Part shown: positions 10,841 through 23,404 of the stretch, piece by piece
Layout of the letters: each line of letters opens with the position of its first letter
How positions within the stretch are numbered: the stretch's first letter is position 1
Source: Apricaphanius iberus
Taxonomy: Eukaryota > Chordata > Actinopteri > Cyprinodontiformes > Aphaniidae
NCBI GenBank assembly: GCA_028564705.1
Contig: JAPXFQ010002673.1
Span: forward strand, 124,001 to 188,000
Direction: 5' to 3'
DNA length: 64,000 bases
Made by a program: the position numbers and the translations under genes
The notes under the pieces: generated by a model
Seen by the model: the letters and a program-made list of their open reading frames with translations, nothing else
The model's database searches: none
Told to the model about the DNA's origin: nothing

Positions 10841-11639
10841 CACTAGAAGACCCAGGATTTTTTGCTCTACCTATAAAGCCCACAGGTAAGCCGAAAGGCT
10901 GGATGGCCCCCTGTGAACCCTCCTTTTGTTATGTAAACGGGGCAATCACTGGGACACCACAGGAGGGGGGATATGCAGAGCCACTTCACTCAAAACACCT
11001 TGACATAAAATGGGGGAGGGGGACAATCAGGTAGGAGCAGGATTGCTAACTGACTGTCTGAGCAGAACATATGAGCTGAATCAAAATGTAATATATGTAG
11101 AAGGATGTAGACGTTATCAGAACCCTACAACACTGGGCTAAACGTTCAGCCGGATTCGGACTCTGAGCTGTCTTCAGGTAAGATTCAATTTCATATTATT
11201 TGTTATTTTATATTTCATTTCAGGCAGGAAGGTGGAAATAGTGGTGCACATATCACCATGTGAATAGAGTTTTGGGGCTTCTTTCATCAGACAGCCTCCT
11301 TTTTGTTTCTGAGTGCAGGCCTCCGTTTGTTTCTTTTGGTTCTTATCCTGAGGTCCTTGCACCTTAGCACATTAGCCAACCTATTTGAGATGTACTGGAA
11401 TGATTATTATTATTATTATTATTATTAATTCATAATTTGAATTTGTTCCCATTGCAGATGAGGAGACTGCTCCTCAGCCAAAAAAGAGAGCTCGGCATAT
11501 CCCCCCCCCTGTGGTGTCCCAGTGATTGCCCCGTTTACATAACAAAAGGAAGGTTCACAGGGGGCCATCCAGCCTTTCGGCTTACCTGTGGGCTTTATAG
11601 GTAGAAAAGCCAAATAGCTGCTCTCTGGTAGTTCTAGTG
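10841..11639. mobile_element. Non-autonomous piggyBac-like element (MITE) with TTAA duplications
   Basis: Flanked by TTAA at 10837-10840 and 11640-11643, the obligate piggyBac target. The termini are CACTAGAA on the left and its complement TTCTAGTG on the right. Just inside lie two almost identical inverted arms of about 110 bases (10867-10978 and 11495-11604; by eye one substitution and one length difference in a G run). The centre (10979-11494) has no transposase, only short chance frames and an ATT microsatellite. It would need a transposase from an autonomous relative. The duplication plus arm identity make the call strong; the superfamily name is inferred from the target and ends. Confidence 0.85.
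11402..11427. repeat. (ATT)n microsatellite
   Basis: About eight ATT units in the centre of the piggyBac-like element. Confidence 0.9.
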
Positions 11640-11643
11640 TTAA

Positions 11644-13095
11644 TAATGTGAGTCAGACCTGCTGTATTTATCCTTGAAATTAGTTTAATTCAACCTAGTT
11701 CATATTCAAAATGGCTAAGAGAATAGAGAATGGAAACAGATTTTAAATTAAGAGTAATGTTTTTTTTCCTTAGATCAGTCGATCTTAAGGAGAATACAAT
11801 TCATGTTTTTTGAGGCCTCAGACAATACCAGATAGGTTTGTTTGCTCTCTACTCTAGAAAAATTTGTTTCTTTAATATATATAATGTGCACTGTAATGCA
11901 TCTTAATGTGCTAAATAAATAAATCAAATCAATGATTATGAGTAATAATGACAAAAAATTTTTTTTTATGTATATTTAAATGTTTACAAAACATTTTTAT
12001 ACAGAGTTAAAATATTTCATTTTGAGTGATGAGCAGGGGTGGATCTAGAACGTTTTTAAAAGGGAGCCAGTTATGATCTTTGGGTGTCCCACTAAAATAA
12101 AAGCATGACTGAAATACAAAAGCCTAAACTGACTGACAAACACCAGAGTACACAACATCGCGTCAGACAAAGATGTGCATCAACATAAATACACAAAACC
12201 CATAAAATAATTAGTTATTCGTCTCTTCTATCTATTCTTGTTCAATAAAACATTATCTACAAAAATGAAGTAAATCTAAATAGATTCAAAACTGGAAGCA
12301 ATTAAGTACATTTGCCCCTTGGTTGCTTCCGGGTGGTCGGGGGGTTCTGATGAGATCTTGCCTAGGGCCAGCCCTGACTATTCCTAACCTCCTAAACTCC
12401 TCAGCAAAAGGCTAAAAGGGCCCAGGATGGGACTGTAGCACCAAAATAAAAGCAGAAGTGTTCTTGTAGTGAGAACCAAATCTGAGCAGTCGTCATGTTA
12501 AAATTACGATTTAAGGTCATTTTATTTTGCTAAGGTTTATGTGACAATGTGATATGAAAGCATATAAAAAAACAATGCAACCTTTTACAAGTGGGTCTAT
12601 AAAAGAAATTAAATCAGCTAAGTTCAGAAAAATGATGAAGGGGAGCTCCAACATAAAAAGGAAAAAATGCTCAAAGATTATTTAACTGGAAATCCAGCTT
12701 GGATGCTATATTGATGGTCTAAATTATAGTCAAGTTACTCACCATTAGCATGTATAATTAACTTTAGTTTTGGATGAGTTCTCCGGTTCAGTTTAACGAA
12801 TGGGAACTAACAGTTTAGGATTCCACACATAAATAATATTGATTTATCACCAGGGTTTCTTATATCTTATTTTTTTTAAATCTGGATCTTCCAGAGGAGA
12901 ATTAGCAGAGTTCAATCTGGTGAGGTCAGACCAAAATAGAAACTCTTTGGTATGTACGCCACTTGCCGTGTTGCATCACAAAAACAACATTCTACTGAGA
13001 ACCATGATGATGAAAAAAAAAAATAATGCTTTCGGGCTGCTTTTCTGCAAAGGGGATAGGATGACTGATGTGTATTATTTCATTTAATTGTTTTG
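11644..13095. other. No gene recognised
   Basis: AT-rich intergenic DNA. A stretch at 12033-12375 begins and ends with weakly complementary hAT-like termini but lacks a convincing duplication. The frame at 12839-13087 has no recognisable family. Confidence 0.5.
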
Positions 13096-13282
13096 TGTAT
13101 CATTATACAAATACATTCTTTGTAAATCAAACAAAGTGATTTCCTGGATTTGATTTTACGTTCTGTCTCTCACAGTTGAAGTGTACCTCTTATGAAAATT
13201 ACAGACCACTCTCATCTTTTTAAGTGGGACAACTTGCACAATTAGTGGCTGACAGATGCTTTTTTGCTTCATTGTATTTAAT
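13096..13282 (+). repeat. Relic of a Tc1-like terminal inverted repeat
   Basis: Resembles the right terminus of a common fish Tc1-like family: a block with TGATTTCCTGG, then TCTGTCTCTCACAGTTGAAG, AAAATTACAGACC, and AGTGGGACAACTTGCACAAT leading to TTTTTTGC..CATTGTA. A related but more diverged copy of this terminus lies at 30690-30885. No transposase or partner terminus is visible next to it. Confidence 0.6.
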
Positions 13283-14043
13283 GTTGCCTTTCCAGTTGAG
13301 TGGATGCTGGAGCGACTTGCCGTGATAGACTGTAAAACTTTGTTTTAGCAAGTCTGCAACCTCATATCATTGCTTCACTACATAATTTGCAGTTTCCAGT
13401 TTCTGTGGAGCTAGCAGGTTCAGTCCACCTGCTGTTCACCAGAACATCCAACTTTGTCTGTTTCCTGCTATGTGAGCCACTTAGCTTCCCATCTGGTGTC
13501 CACTCCTCTGGTCTCTCCTGCCCCTCTGTTATTGCTCAATGATATCGCCCCCCCACCCTCTGTTGGGGATACCAGCATCCTGGGTCTCTCAGAAACTTCC
13601 ACTTTAATGACTCACAACAGTAAAATCCTTCTGGTCCACCACTTGCCGTCATTCCAAGAACACTGGCTGAGCTGTCGATCACAACACGTTGGTCTGCCTA
13701 GCCAGGTCGGGTACAGATGACACAGGTGGAACAGATGAGTTTAGGTTAACTGGAGGAGGTGTGAAAGGGATAGCAGTTTACTCAGGGATTGATTACAAAT
13801 AGGTATCAGCTTAAAATATAGATTCTGAAATTGTTAATACATGTATTGTGAAGAATAATGTAGATGTGAATGCATGCTGGAATAAATTCACCTCTGGAAG
13901 CAATAACTCTTATTTATACTGAATTTGACTTTTTTTGTTGTTGAAAAAATACTCAAAATTAAAAGGCTTTAATGTGGCTTTAAAATGCTTTACAGTGTGC
14001 TGTTATAGTTTTAACATGCAAAGTTGTAATTACGAGTTTTAAC
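13283..14043. other. No gene recognised
   Basis: Contains one 88-codon frame (13454-13720), Ser/Pro/Leu-rich, without a recognisable domain, start context or homologous neighbour. I do not call it as a gene. Confidence 0.5.
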
Positions 14044-14262
14044 TAGGGATGCAACAACACCACGTTTTTCAAACCAATATGGTACCAATCTTTGGATCTG
14101 AGTACTTGCCAGTTCCAAGTACCAATGCTGATACTTCTACCACACAAAAAATTCTATTCAGTTTTATTTATATAGCGGCAATTCTTAACAAATGTCATCT
14201 CAAGGCAATTTACAACAAAAATCATTCAATATAATTATACAAACATTCCAATCAGTTAAAAG
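14044..14262. repeat. AGGGATGCAAC repeat end followed by an L2 3'-end fragment
   Basis: 14044-14150 starts with TAGGGATGCAACA and continues with the GTACTTGCCAG / ACCAATGCTGATAC words of a dispersed fish repeat; a similar stretch in the other direction lies near 61910-62220. 14153-14262 matches the minus-strand 3' end of the L2 family also seen at 47223 and 62277 (TTATATAGCG, ATGTCATCTCAAGGCA). An end resembling AGGGATGTACCAATAACG, read on the minus strand, lies near 16155-16182, so these ends may once have bounded one element that later received the Tc1 insertion. Confidence 0.5.
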
Positions 14263-14403
14263 TTTTTTTATGTAAGGAATCCCAGCAGATTGTGATGAGT
14301 CATTGTTGTGAGGTTGTGCAATGGATTGGAAGGCAGGTTTTATTTTTCTTCACTGATTGTTACAACAAATGATGGCTAATGTAATTATATACATATATAT
14401 ATA

Positions 14404-14616
14404 CAGACGTGGACAAAATTGTTGGTACCCTTCATTAAATCAAAGAAAAACTCATAATGGTCACAGAAATAACTTTAATCTGACAGAAGTAATAATAAAT
14501 AAAAATTATATAAATGTTGACCAATGAAAGTCAGACATTGCTTTTCATCCATGCTTCAACAAAATTATTTAAAAAATAAATGCATGAAACAGGCCTGGAC
14601 AAAAATGATGGTACCC
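14404..14616 (+). repeat. Left terminal inverted repeat of the Tc1-like element
   Basis: Outer box GTGGACAAAATTGTTGGTAC at 14410-14429 and inner box CTGGACAAAAATGATGGTAC at 14595-14614. Its reverse complement lies at 15769-15980. Confidence 0.9.
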
Positions 14617-14621
14617 ACAAC

Positions 14622-15732
<1,111 letters not shown>

Positions 15733-15768
15733 GTCCCTTTGGTCACATTATTTTCATTCTTTTCTAGG

Positions 15769-15980
15769 GGTACCATCATTTTTGTCCAGGCCTGTTTCAT
15801 GCATTTATTTTTTAAATAATTCTGTTGAAGCATGGATGAAAAGCAATGTCTGACTTTCATTGGTCAACATTTATATAATTTTTATTTATTATTACTTTTG
15901 TCAGATTAAAGTTATTTCTGTGACCATTATGAGTTTTTCTTTTATTTAATGAAGGGTACCAACAATTTTGTCCACTGTTG
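15769..15980 (-). repeat. Right terminal inverted repeat of the Tc1-like element
   Basis: Mirror of 14404-14616 with both GGACAAAA boxes preserved; the outer end abuts a TA repeat. Confidence 0.9.
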
Positions 15981-16001
15981 TATATATATATATATATTAT
16001 A

Positions 16002-16059
<58 letters not shown>
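15981..16059. repeat. (TA)n microsatellite
   Basis: About 79 bases of almost pure TA with short interruptions (TTATAATA). It adjoins the right end of the Tc1-like element, and shorter TA repeats flank the left end, so the transposon landed in a TA tract. Confidence 0.95.
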
Positions 16060-16649
16060 GTAAAAATGACCAAAAATATGAACAAACTTAAATTTCAAAA
16101 CAAATATATTTTCTGTGAAATTATTGCAGATTTTCCACATTTTAATGATCGGTTCATGGTACGTTATTGGTACATCCCTCATTATAATAAAAAAATTGTT
16201 GTGGTATAAAGTGTGCCGTACTGAGGCATGAAAATCTAGGGCTGACAATGAGCCCCATCACAGAAAACAACCTGGATTTCTTTGTTCATGGATTTTCTTT
16301 GGAAAACTTAATGGATGTTTTCAACCAGAAAGTTGAAATATTCACCAGTGCCATTGTCCTGGTGATCCCCTCTTTGATCAATCTCTGGTATAGGATTCAA
16401 CTTACCTCCTCTGAGATCCAAACCATCCACTTCCTTGTGAGTAAATAATCCAGTATTTGACTCTCTATCCCATCTTCATATTCTAACATCTCTGTTTACT
16501 GCTACAGTCCTTTCTCCGCCTCCCTGGTTCTGTTCCTGGCGAACTTCCTGACAGAACCCTCATTAAATCGTTCTGTAAAATAAACGTCATTTTATTATAC
16601 CACAAACTGTCTGGTTTTCTGAATTTGTTGGTGCCTTTGAGTCCTAAAC
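16060..16649. other. No gene recognised
   Basis: A 66-codon frame at 16248-16448 is followed by a GTGAGTAA that looks like a splice donor, but the peptide resembles no family I know, so no exon is called. 16480-16640 may be the edge of a further repeat. Confidence 0.45.
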
Positions 16650-17817
16650 CCTGCAAATATGACAAATCATTCTTGACCTTAGTGTTGCCTTTGACACCAT
16701 TTCCCACACAATCCTTTAGCACAGACTCTCTGCCGTAGCCATCACCCACATTCCCTTGTTGAACTCTCTGACCTCTCAGACCCCACACAGTTAATTCAAC
16801 TAAACGCCTTTCAATCCCACTTCTCCCCAGTCACCTCAGGCGTGCCCCAGAGCTCTGTCCTGGGGCCACTCATTTTCATTATCTATCTACTTGACCTGCG
16901 AAAGATCTTTTGTAAATTTAACATCCACTTCGAATGCTATGCTGATGACACCCAGCTATGCCTCTCAACCAAACCTGACTCTTCACTCTCCCCTATTTTC
17001 CTCACCAGCTGTATCTCAAAAATTAGGTTCTGGTTTTCCTCTAACTTCCTTCAGTTTAAAGTGATAAAACAGAACTTCATCTTGTTTGCACCAAGTCCAC
17101 CCTCTCCAAAGTAAATTTCTGAACAAAACATCATTCAGCAATCACATCAACAATATTATTAGGACTGCATATTTCTATCTGCAGAATATTAATCGCCTCC
17201 CTCCTTCAACCCCATACTGCTACCATCCTGGTCCACAGTTTTGTCACCAGCCGCATCAGTTACTGCAACTCTCTCCTCTTCAGCTATTCCTCTGAAATCC
17301 CTCAACAACCTTCAAGTGGTCCAGAAAACAGCTGCACGTATAATCACTTAAACTACCTCATTTCATCATATCTGACTTGTCACACCTGGCTTCCGGTCAA
17401 ATTCAGAATAGATTTCAAATTCCTGTACACATTCAGGCCATCCACAACCTCGACCCCTCATACCTGTCCAGCCTTCTCCACATTACTGTATCCCCACATT
17501 CCCTCAGATCCTCATCTTCATTTCACCTGCCTGTTCCCTTCACCCATCTCAGTACCATGGGGGACAGAGCATTTAGGTGCTCTGCTCCCAAATTTTGGAA
17601 CTCAGTCCTGCCAGAAACATTGATTCTCTCTTCATTTTTAAATCGAAACTCAAAACTCATCTGTTTAAAGTGGCCTGCTCTACATAAATGTTTTTATTGC
17701 AGCTGTTTTACCGTGATCATAACATCCGTTATTTTATATGACCTTCTAGTATCTGTAAAGTGACCTTGAGAGATCTGAAAGGCACTTTAAAATAAAATGT
17801 GTTATTATTATTATAAT
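16650..17817 (+). pseudogene. LINE RT fragment (CR1/L2/Rex1 group) with (ATT)n tail
   Basis: Plus-strand RT fragment. It reads LDLSVAFDT near 16678, then VPQSSVLGPLIF and FECYADDTQLCLSTKP at 16842-16980 (YADD kept), SSNFLQF at 17040, and at 17377-17760 the C-terminal domain with LDPSYLSSLL, LRSSSSFHLPVP and APKFWNSV. Several frameshifts separate the parts. It ends at about 17815 after AAAGGCACTTTAAAATAAAA with ATTATTATT repeats, a different tail from the other LINEs here. Wording of the RT motifs suggests Rex1 or L2 relatives; I cannot decide by eye. Confidence 0.75.
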
Positions 17818-17944
17818 TAGCCTTTTAGAGCCTGAGTTAATGTTTAGCTGTTGTGGAAGTATCATTAATTTTTCCGTCAAATTTTATGTTGAAGTGTAGA
17901 TTAGGTCTATGGTGTTCTGACAAAAATGGCATATTATATACATA

Positions 17945-18491
17945 TTCAGGGGCACCCCGCCCCCAACAGGGCCCCGACCAGGGACCCGCCGAGAGGGGTC
18001 CCCTGCCGCCGCCGCCGGGCAGGAGGCGCCTGCAGCCAATCGACGGACAATACACGCCGCCGCCACCCCGGACCAATACCCACCGCCAACAACCCGCCCC
18101 CCCCACACACACCCACCCAGGGAGCCACAGTAAGGCCACAGCGGATGTACGCCCTCCCCAGGCCGCGCCCAGCCAGCATCTGGACATCCAGATCTACCAG
18201 CTCCCGGGTCCAGATCCCGCCCCATGCAGAGGGCCAAGATCTGAGGCCAAGCCAATACCGGACAGCCCCCCCAGATGAACCGACTAGGCAGTAGAACTCA
18301 TGGAACTGGCAGGAGCTTGGGCGCCGGGCACGGTCCCCACCGATCCACCGGACAGCACCAACCTACTTGCAACCCCGGCACCCCCATAAGAGGTGCCCCA
18401 GTCAATCCAAGGAGGATGTCGGCCCGAAACAGCGGCCGCCCGACACACCGGCCCACCCAGGACCAGCTAGGCATGCACCAGGACCGAACTC
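17945..18491 (+). repeat. Second copy of the GC-rich dispersed repeat
   Basis: Matches 3270-3660 (minus strand) in the same internal order, without an L1 ORF1 downstream. It ends at a T-run at 18492. Local GC is far above the flanks. Overlapping long frames on both strands follow from the composition. Confidence 0.65.
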
Positions 18492-20263
18492 CTTTTTTTT
18501 AATGCAATTAATGCATGCACAGAATACCATCCTGTTTAAAATTCAGCCCACACCACATCAGCTCTCCTTCCTAACCAGCCAAACTGCGGATTATTGTGTT
18601 CTTAAATGATATTGTTATTTGCGTATTTGCTTTGAGTTGATATGATTATAAATTCATAAGTTAGCTGTGAGAATTTTCCTTACAGTCTGTCTCTCCTTAT
18701 GTCACCTCGCTGTGCGTAACCTGGCATCAGCCAGATCTATGTGTAGCTCGCCCCGTGTCCAGGCTACACATTTCGATCTGGAATCTTTGCAGCAGAAACC
18801 GTCTGAAAGAGGGAGGGCCATGTGGTAGATTATTTTGAGCTGATTGGAGGATGCGCAATATAGTGCCCGGCTGGCACTGGCCTGTACGTGAGTGTCAACC
18901 GGCACGGCCATGTTTCTTTCACTAGTTTCACTTTACTAATTTTTTAATGGAGAAATAGTATCCAGTTCCTCTTCAACCGATTCAATAGCCGCCTCTATGC
19001 GAACGTCAACCGGCGCGGCCATGTTTGTTTCACTTAGCCAAGCCCTTGATTGTATTGTCATGACTGAACTCCCGCCCCAAGCACAATGCTGACAAACGAT
19101 TGGCCCGGTCGGTGTGGGAGGTCGGACGGTTTAGTTTAGAGCAGTACAAGATGGATTCTCCTGAGTTTGGAAAACTCCAAATCTGGCGAGAATGCATCTT
19201 GCAGAGCAAGGTTATGCTCTGCACAGTGCAGAGTACAATGCAACAAATTTATGTTATTTTATGCATGTTGGTTCACTTCAGTATATTTTATAGTGAGTTA
19301 CTGCTACGTTAAACTGTGTGTTACTCTGTCAAAGGGATGTTTTTGGACTTGAATTAGTACTAATTCATTAGTGGAAGTAGCTATGAACATTTTCACAAAA
19401 AGAGCATTCATTTCCTGATGTGATGAACTAGGAGTTAATCTGCTGTGTGTTTATTTATTATAAAATGATAAATTGTGATATTTGATTACTAAGTTTATAT
19501 TACATTTGATTTATATGATATTTAACACAGAAAGGTGATATACAAATGTTAGGTTTATTCATATATTTTGGCTAATTCTACCTTTGAGTATTTATTATTT
19601 TTCATATAAGACATCACATACATTATGAATGTGATTCTTGAGTTCAAAAACAGATTTCCATTGATTTCTCTTATGTGCATATTGTGCACACTCCTAGGCC
19701 ATTTTACAACAACATCCATGACGCAATACTGGCTGTTACACAAAGCTTATACATTCAGAAAATGTTTTCCGTTTCTCTAAATATGAGTTGGATAAGGGTT
19801 GTTTGATCGTGTGCAGTCGTCAATTCCCCCCAGGCATTGTGGCATAAATGTTCAATTAATGTTAAATTGGACATTTTTACATTTGTAAACATCATTGATT
19901 TTGTGATGTATATTGAGGGAGCAGAATCACTATTGGCTCCAAATATCGGCTTAAGAAAATCAGCCCGTATCGGTCATCGGCTAAGGCTAATGAAAAAAAT
20001 TGGTATCTGTATTGGCACAAAAAAATCCATATCGGTCTATCCCTAGAAAATGCAGTAGTGTGGACGGGGCCTAAGTTGTGATACTGATCCATAAGGTTTG
20101 ACTATCTCACGTGTTGTTCAGAGCAGAGTAAAATCACTTCCCTGGTCAGTTCAGTTATTCTACTAGACTATACAGCTTATCTTTTGAGATTCAATGGTAT
20201 GTTGGAGGAAAATTTGTGGATATTTAATAGCTCCTACATCATGGGACTTAGTCTCATATTATT
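18492..20263. other. No gene; scattered repeat words
   Basis: The GTCAACCGGC(A/G)CGGCCATGTTT sentence occurs twice (about 18893 and 19006), suggesting a short duplicated element. 19925-20045 has the ATCGG words of a dispersed repeat (CCGTATCGGTCATCGGC ... ATCGGTCTATCCCTAG). No coding frame is convincing. Confidence 0.45.
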
Positions 20264-20267
20264 CCAT

Positions 20268-20333
20268 CCATCCATCCATTTTCTGAACCGCTTAGTCCTC
20301 CAGGACAAAGCGGTTCAGAAAATGGATGGATGG
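20268..20333. repeat. Perfect 26-bp inverted repeat (hairpin) of LINE-tail type sequence
   Basis: Arms 20268-20293 and 20308-20333 are exact complements; the 14-base loop has its own GTCC/GGAC stem. Each arm reads AAGCGGTTCAGAAAATGGAT plus GGATGG outwards, resembling the GGATAAGCGGAAGATGGATGG end of the Rex3 copies here. It looks like two LINE 3' tails head to head. Confidence 0.85.
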
Positions 20334-21850
20334 GTTTATTTTAGAAGGTGTCATCTCTATTGTGCATACCCTTACTGAGATGTTGTATTACTTTACGTTT
20401 AGGTTGATCATATGTCCACACTAGCTATTGCTCTGCTCGTATATGTAATTTCAGGGCATTGATTTTTTATTTTTTTATTTTTATTTTATTTTACATTTTT
20501 CAGTTTTTTAACTTTATTTTAAGCTTAAGTTATTTTGATGGACTATAGTGAAAAGTAGAGAAGGGTGCAAAGAAATGTTAGATGTGGCCATTGCATCAAT
20601 GGCAGATTCCACCCAATACCATTTATTTATATTGCTGGTTGAATGTAGAAAAATCTTTATACAGATAGAACATAGACTATGTAACATTATGTAATATTCC
20701 ATAACATTATTTAACATGCTAAAGGCCAACCCTGCAAGGAAAGTTGTAAAGGAGCAGGAGAAAGCATTATTTCCCATGTCCCCCCAAAAAATGACACTCT
20801 AAAATGTTACTGTTTGTTGTCCCTCCCACAAAATGACATGGGATTTTCGCTCCTGGTTCACTGCATCAATATCCTAGTGGTAAAGAGATCTTTGTAATGA
20901 CAGACTGACATTTGAGTCTTGACTGGGGATGGAAGCCTAACCTGGAGGTGTGTTAGGTGCTCTGTGAGGGTGGCAGGGGGTATTGTCTTCTTTGTTTTTT
21001 TGTTGTAGAATAAATGTCACGACAGAGAGAACACAACAGGAACAAAAGCCCTGCAGCATCCATTGTGACAAACCTGCTGTGACAAAGCCCCTGTACCTAT
21101 TTATAAGCAGCTTCTCCCAGCAGAGAGGGGCTATCAGCCATTTTATGGACTAATAAACGTCACCTATTTCAACTCCCATTAGCTAAACTTTGACTGTTAT
21201 CTGTGCTCTTATGGTCTTTTTACGTTTTATCTGAGCAAATATGCTTGTGTGTCCAACAGTCTCCCGTTTAAACATGTGTAGGTGAGTAATATGTGGCTTT
21301 GCTTTAGATTTGGAGCCATGATATACACAAAAACAGAGGTCTCTGTGGTCTTTCTACCTGATCACACCCATGCTGAATGAGAGGGTTATTAGCTATGCAT
21401 AGGACCTATTGCAAAGTGGCCCCTCCATTGTTGATTTTGCTGACAGAGCAAGCTTGCTGGCAGCCCAGCCAGCTGCAGAGATGGAGGGAGCCAGGAGAGA
21501 TGAAGGATGGTAAGACTGAAGTGAAGCAGGAGTCACAGTTGGAACATAAATTTAAAAGTAAAAAAAAAGAGAAGATGTGAGAAAAAAAATGCTTAAATAA
21601 TAAACTGGGGAAGGACTGAACTATGGGAGTAGTAGCCGTGTATTCCTACCCTTCCATCTGGAATGTCTGATATGTCAAAAGCACAGTTCCGGAGCCCAGA
21701 GTTTTCTTAACTCAAAACGTACAAAGACCTTTTTTGATAACTGGCTATCCTAAACCTGAATTTTTAAAAAACATAGTAGAATTATGAGACAATACTATAA
21801 CAAGTTTTAAATAATCTTTTACATTCCTAATTTACCTCAGATTTGTTTTA
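20334..21850. other. No gene recognised
   Basis: AT-rich intergenic sequence with a T-rich low-complexity stretch at about 20462-20520. Short frames lack any family signal. Confidence 0.5.
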
Positions 21851-22132
21851 TGTCATGATTTGGTGGGTAGTTGAATACAGACTCCGCAGGCCAAAGGTTA
21901 AATGAACTCACTTTATTTGGCTGATCAGGGATCCAAACGAGATCAGGAACAGGCACAAGCAATTCAGCACGACAACAGATCAGACAGGATCAGGATAGGT
22001 TACTAGACACCAGAAAACATCAGACGACGACACCGCAAAACTCTAGGGGAGCAGGGAACATATATACAGAGGGGATAAATCAACAGAACAAGGAACACCT
22101 GGAGACAATTAAACACAGAGTGGATCCTGACA
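21851..22132 (-). mobile_element. Solo LTR of a Gypsy-style retrotransposon
   Basis: A 282-bp LTR, minus orientation, flanked by TTTTA on both sides (21846-21850 and 22133-22137), a perfect 5-bp target duplication. On the minus strand it starts TGTCAGGATCC and ends ATCATGACA, with a TATATATG box at 22066-22059 and AATAAA at 21917-21912. Ends, TATA spacing and a CCAGGTGTTCC box upstream of TATA parallel the LTRs at 38663 and 43005. No internal sequence is left, as after LTR-LTR recombination. Confidence 0.85.
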
Positions 22133-22659
22133 TTTTAGAGTAAAGCCTCCTTCCTACTTCTTCATCTGTTGTGGTGTGGAGACACACAGCGCTATTGTGT
22201 CGATGCAAGTGCTCTCCAACATTAAAGTAAAAACAAATGGAGTAGAGTCATTTTTTTACTATCTGTTAAATGCAAGATGAGAATGCTAGTTGAGAGCACA
22301 CTCGTTGACTGGTCAGCCCAACATCAGCCCAAGATCATATCACCAAAGTGGTGTCTATAGTTGATGTAATTAGTAGACAGTGCAACGCTTGGCAATAGAT
22401 GTTTTATATTGTGAGACCAGTTTATCTAATATGGTCTTTTGGCGATTCTGAACACCAGAAGGTGTAGAGAACAACAAAGTACACAGACCACTGTTTGTTT
22501 ACATTGATTTTTAGAGTATTGCGTGAATGCACTTGCATTTAAAAGCTTACCAGCTCAATCAAAACTTACTCTCTGTCTGCCAATGCTCCTTAAGTAGATG
22601 TGTGTTTACAAGCTGAAGTAAATAAACTGTGGTCGACTAGATACATCACTGCAATGGTA
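22133..22659. other. No gene recognised
   Basis: AT-rich spacer between the solo LTR and the LINE. No coding or repeat signal that I can support. Confidence 0.5.
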
Positions 22660-23404
22660 GGTCAAAAAGACCTGCCCCCTCTGCTGCATCAATTCTAGTG
22701 AAGCACTCCTCTGCCGAGGAGTGCTTCACTACACCCCGAATCCACGGAACGAGCCCTCGACGCCCTCTAAACACCGCTGCAGTCCTGTGGATGCCAAGCT
22801 GCCCAACATCCAGCAGGTCCTGGATAACGAGAGGTTTCCTGCCCAGCAGCCAGCACACCATCCACCCAGCACTCTCATCATTGGAGATTCTATTATCCGG
22901 CATGTTAGGATGAGAGGAGCTGTCACCCTTTGTTTTCCTGGAGCTACAGTAAAGGATATATCTGAACAGATTCTGGACTCCATCCAACGTTTCCCTACTG
23001 TGAGTAAAGTTATAATTCATGCTGGAACCAATGACATCCGTAAACAGCAGTCTGAGCTGTTAAAGCAGGATTTTATTCATCTTTTTAATCTTTTAAAAGA
23101 CAAGCCCCTATCTGTTTTTATTTCTGGCCCCACTCCCACCATAAACAGAGGAATAAATCGCTTCAGCAGGTTACTCTCTCTCAACACTTGGCTTTCCTCT
23201 GTTACCGTGATGCACAACATTGGTTTTATAGAGAATTTTAACATTTTCTGGGGTAGGAGTCAATTATTGGGGGCAGATGGACTACATTTAAACAGACAAG
23301 GTACCCGCATGCTGGCATTAAGCCTGGCATACCCTCGCCCACCCCTGTCCCCTGCACCGGCTCCAGCTGCTCCTGTCCTCTCTGCCCCATCCACAACATC
23401 CTGA
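22660..23404 (+). CDS. L2 ORF1 with SGNH/GDSL esterase domain, catalytic residues intact
   Basis: About 245 codons after a TAG near 22660, no clear ATG. Upstream codons include CPLCC, perhaps a damaged zinc-binding N-terminus. The SGNH fold begins at about 22863: LIIGDSIIRHV (nucleophile Ser), then VIIHAGTNDIRKQQSELL (block III with Asn), FISGPTPTINRGINRFSRL, NTWLSSV, GFIENFNIFW, and DGLHLNRQGTRML (Asp and His of the triad). The C-terminus is a Pro/Ala-rich tail ending in a stop at 23402-23404. Esterase-type ORF1 proteins are established in CR1/L2 LINEs; substrate and role are not known. The neighbouring LINE copies have all lost these residues. Confidence 0.85.
22696..22731. repeat. 15-bp perfect hairpin in the LINE ORF1 5' part
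   Basis: TAGTGAAGCACTCCT (22696-22710) and its exact complement (22717-22731) around a 6-base loop CTGCCG. It lies just upstream of the esterase domain. Confidence 0.9.

Noticed and set aside
11425..11613. 62-codon frames in the piggyBac-like element
   Set aside because: They lie in the inverted arms or AT-rich centre and have no transposase motif.
12033..12375. Possible hAT-like MITE
   Set aside because: The ends match in about 12 of 15 positions only, and no 8-bp duplication is visible.
13454..13720. 88-codon frame as a gene
   Set aside because: No recognisable domain, no conserved context, and composition (Ser/Pro/Leu) like chance frames nearby.
16248..16448. 66-codon frame followed by GTGAGTAA as a host exon
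   Set aside because: No acceptor or neighbouring exon found and the peptide resembles nothing known to me.
17853..18294. Overlapping 116-141 codon frames in the GC-rich block
   Set aside because: Open on both strands because stop codons are rare in GC-rich sequence; the same block at 3270-3660 shows parallel chance frames.
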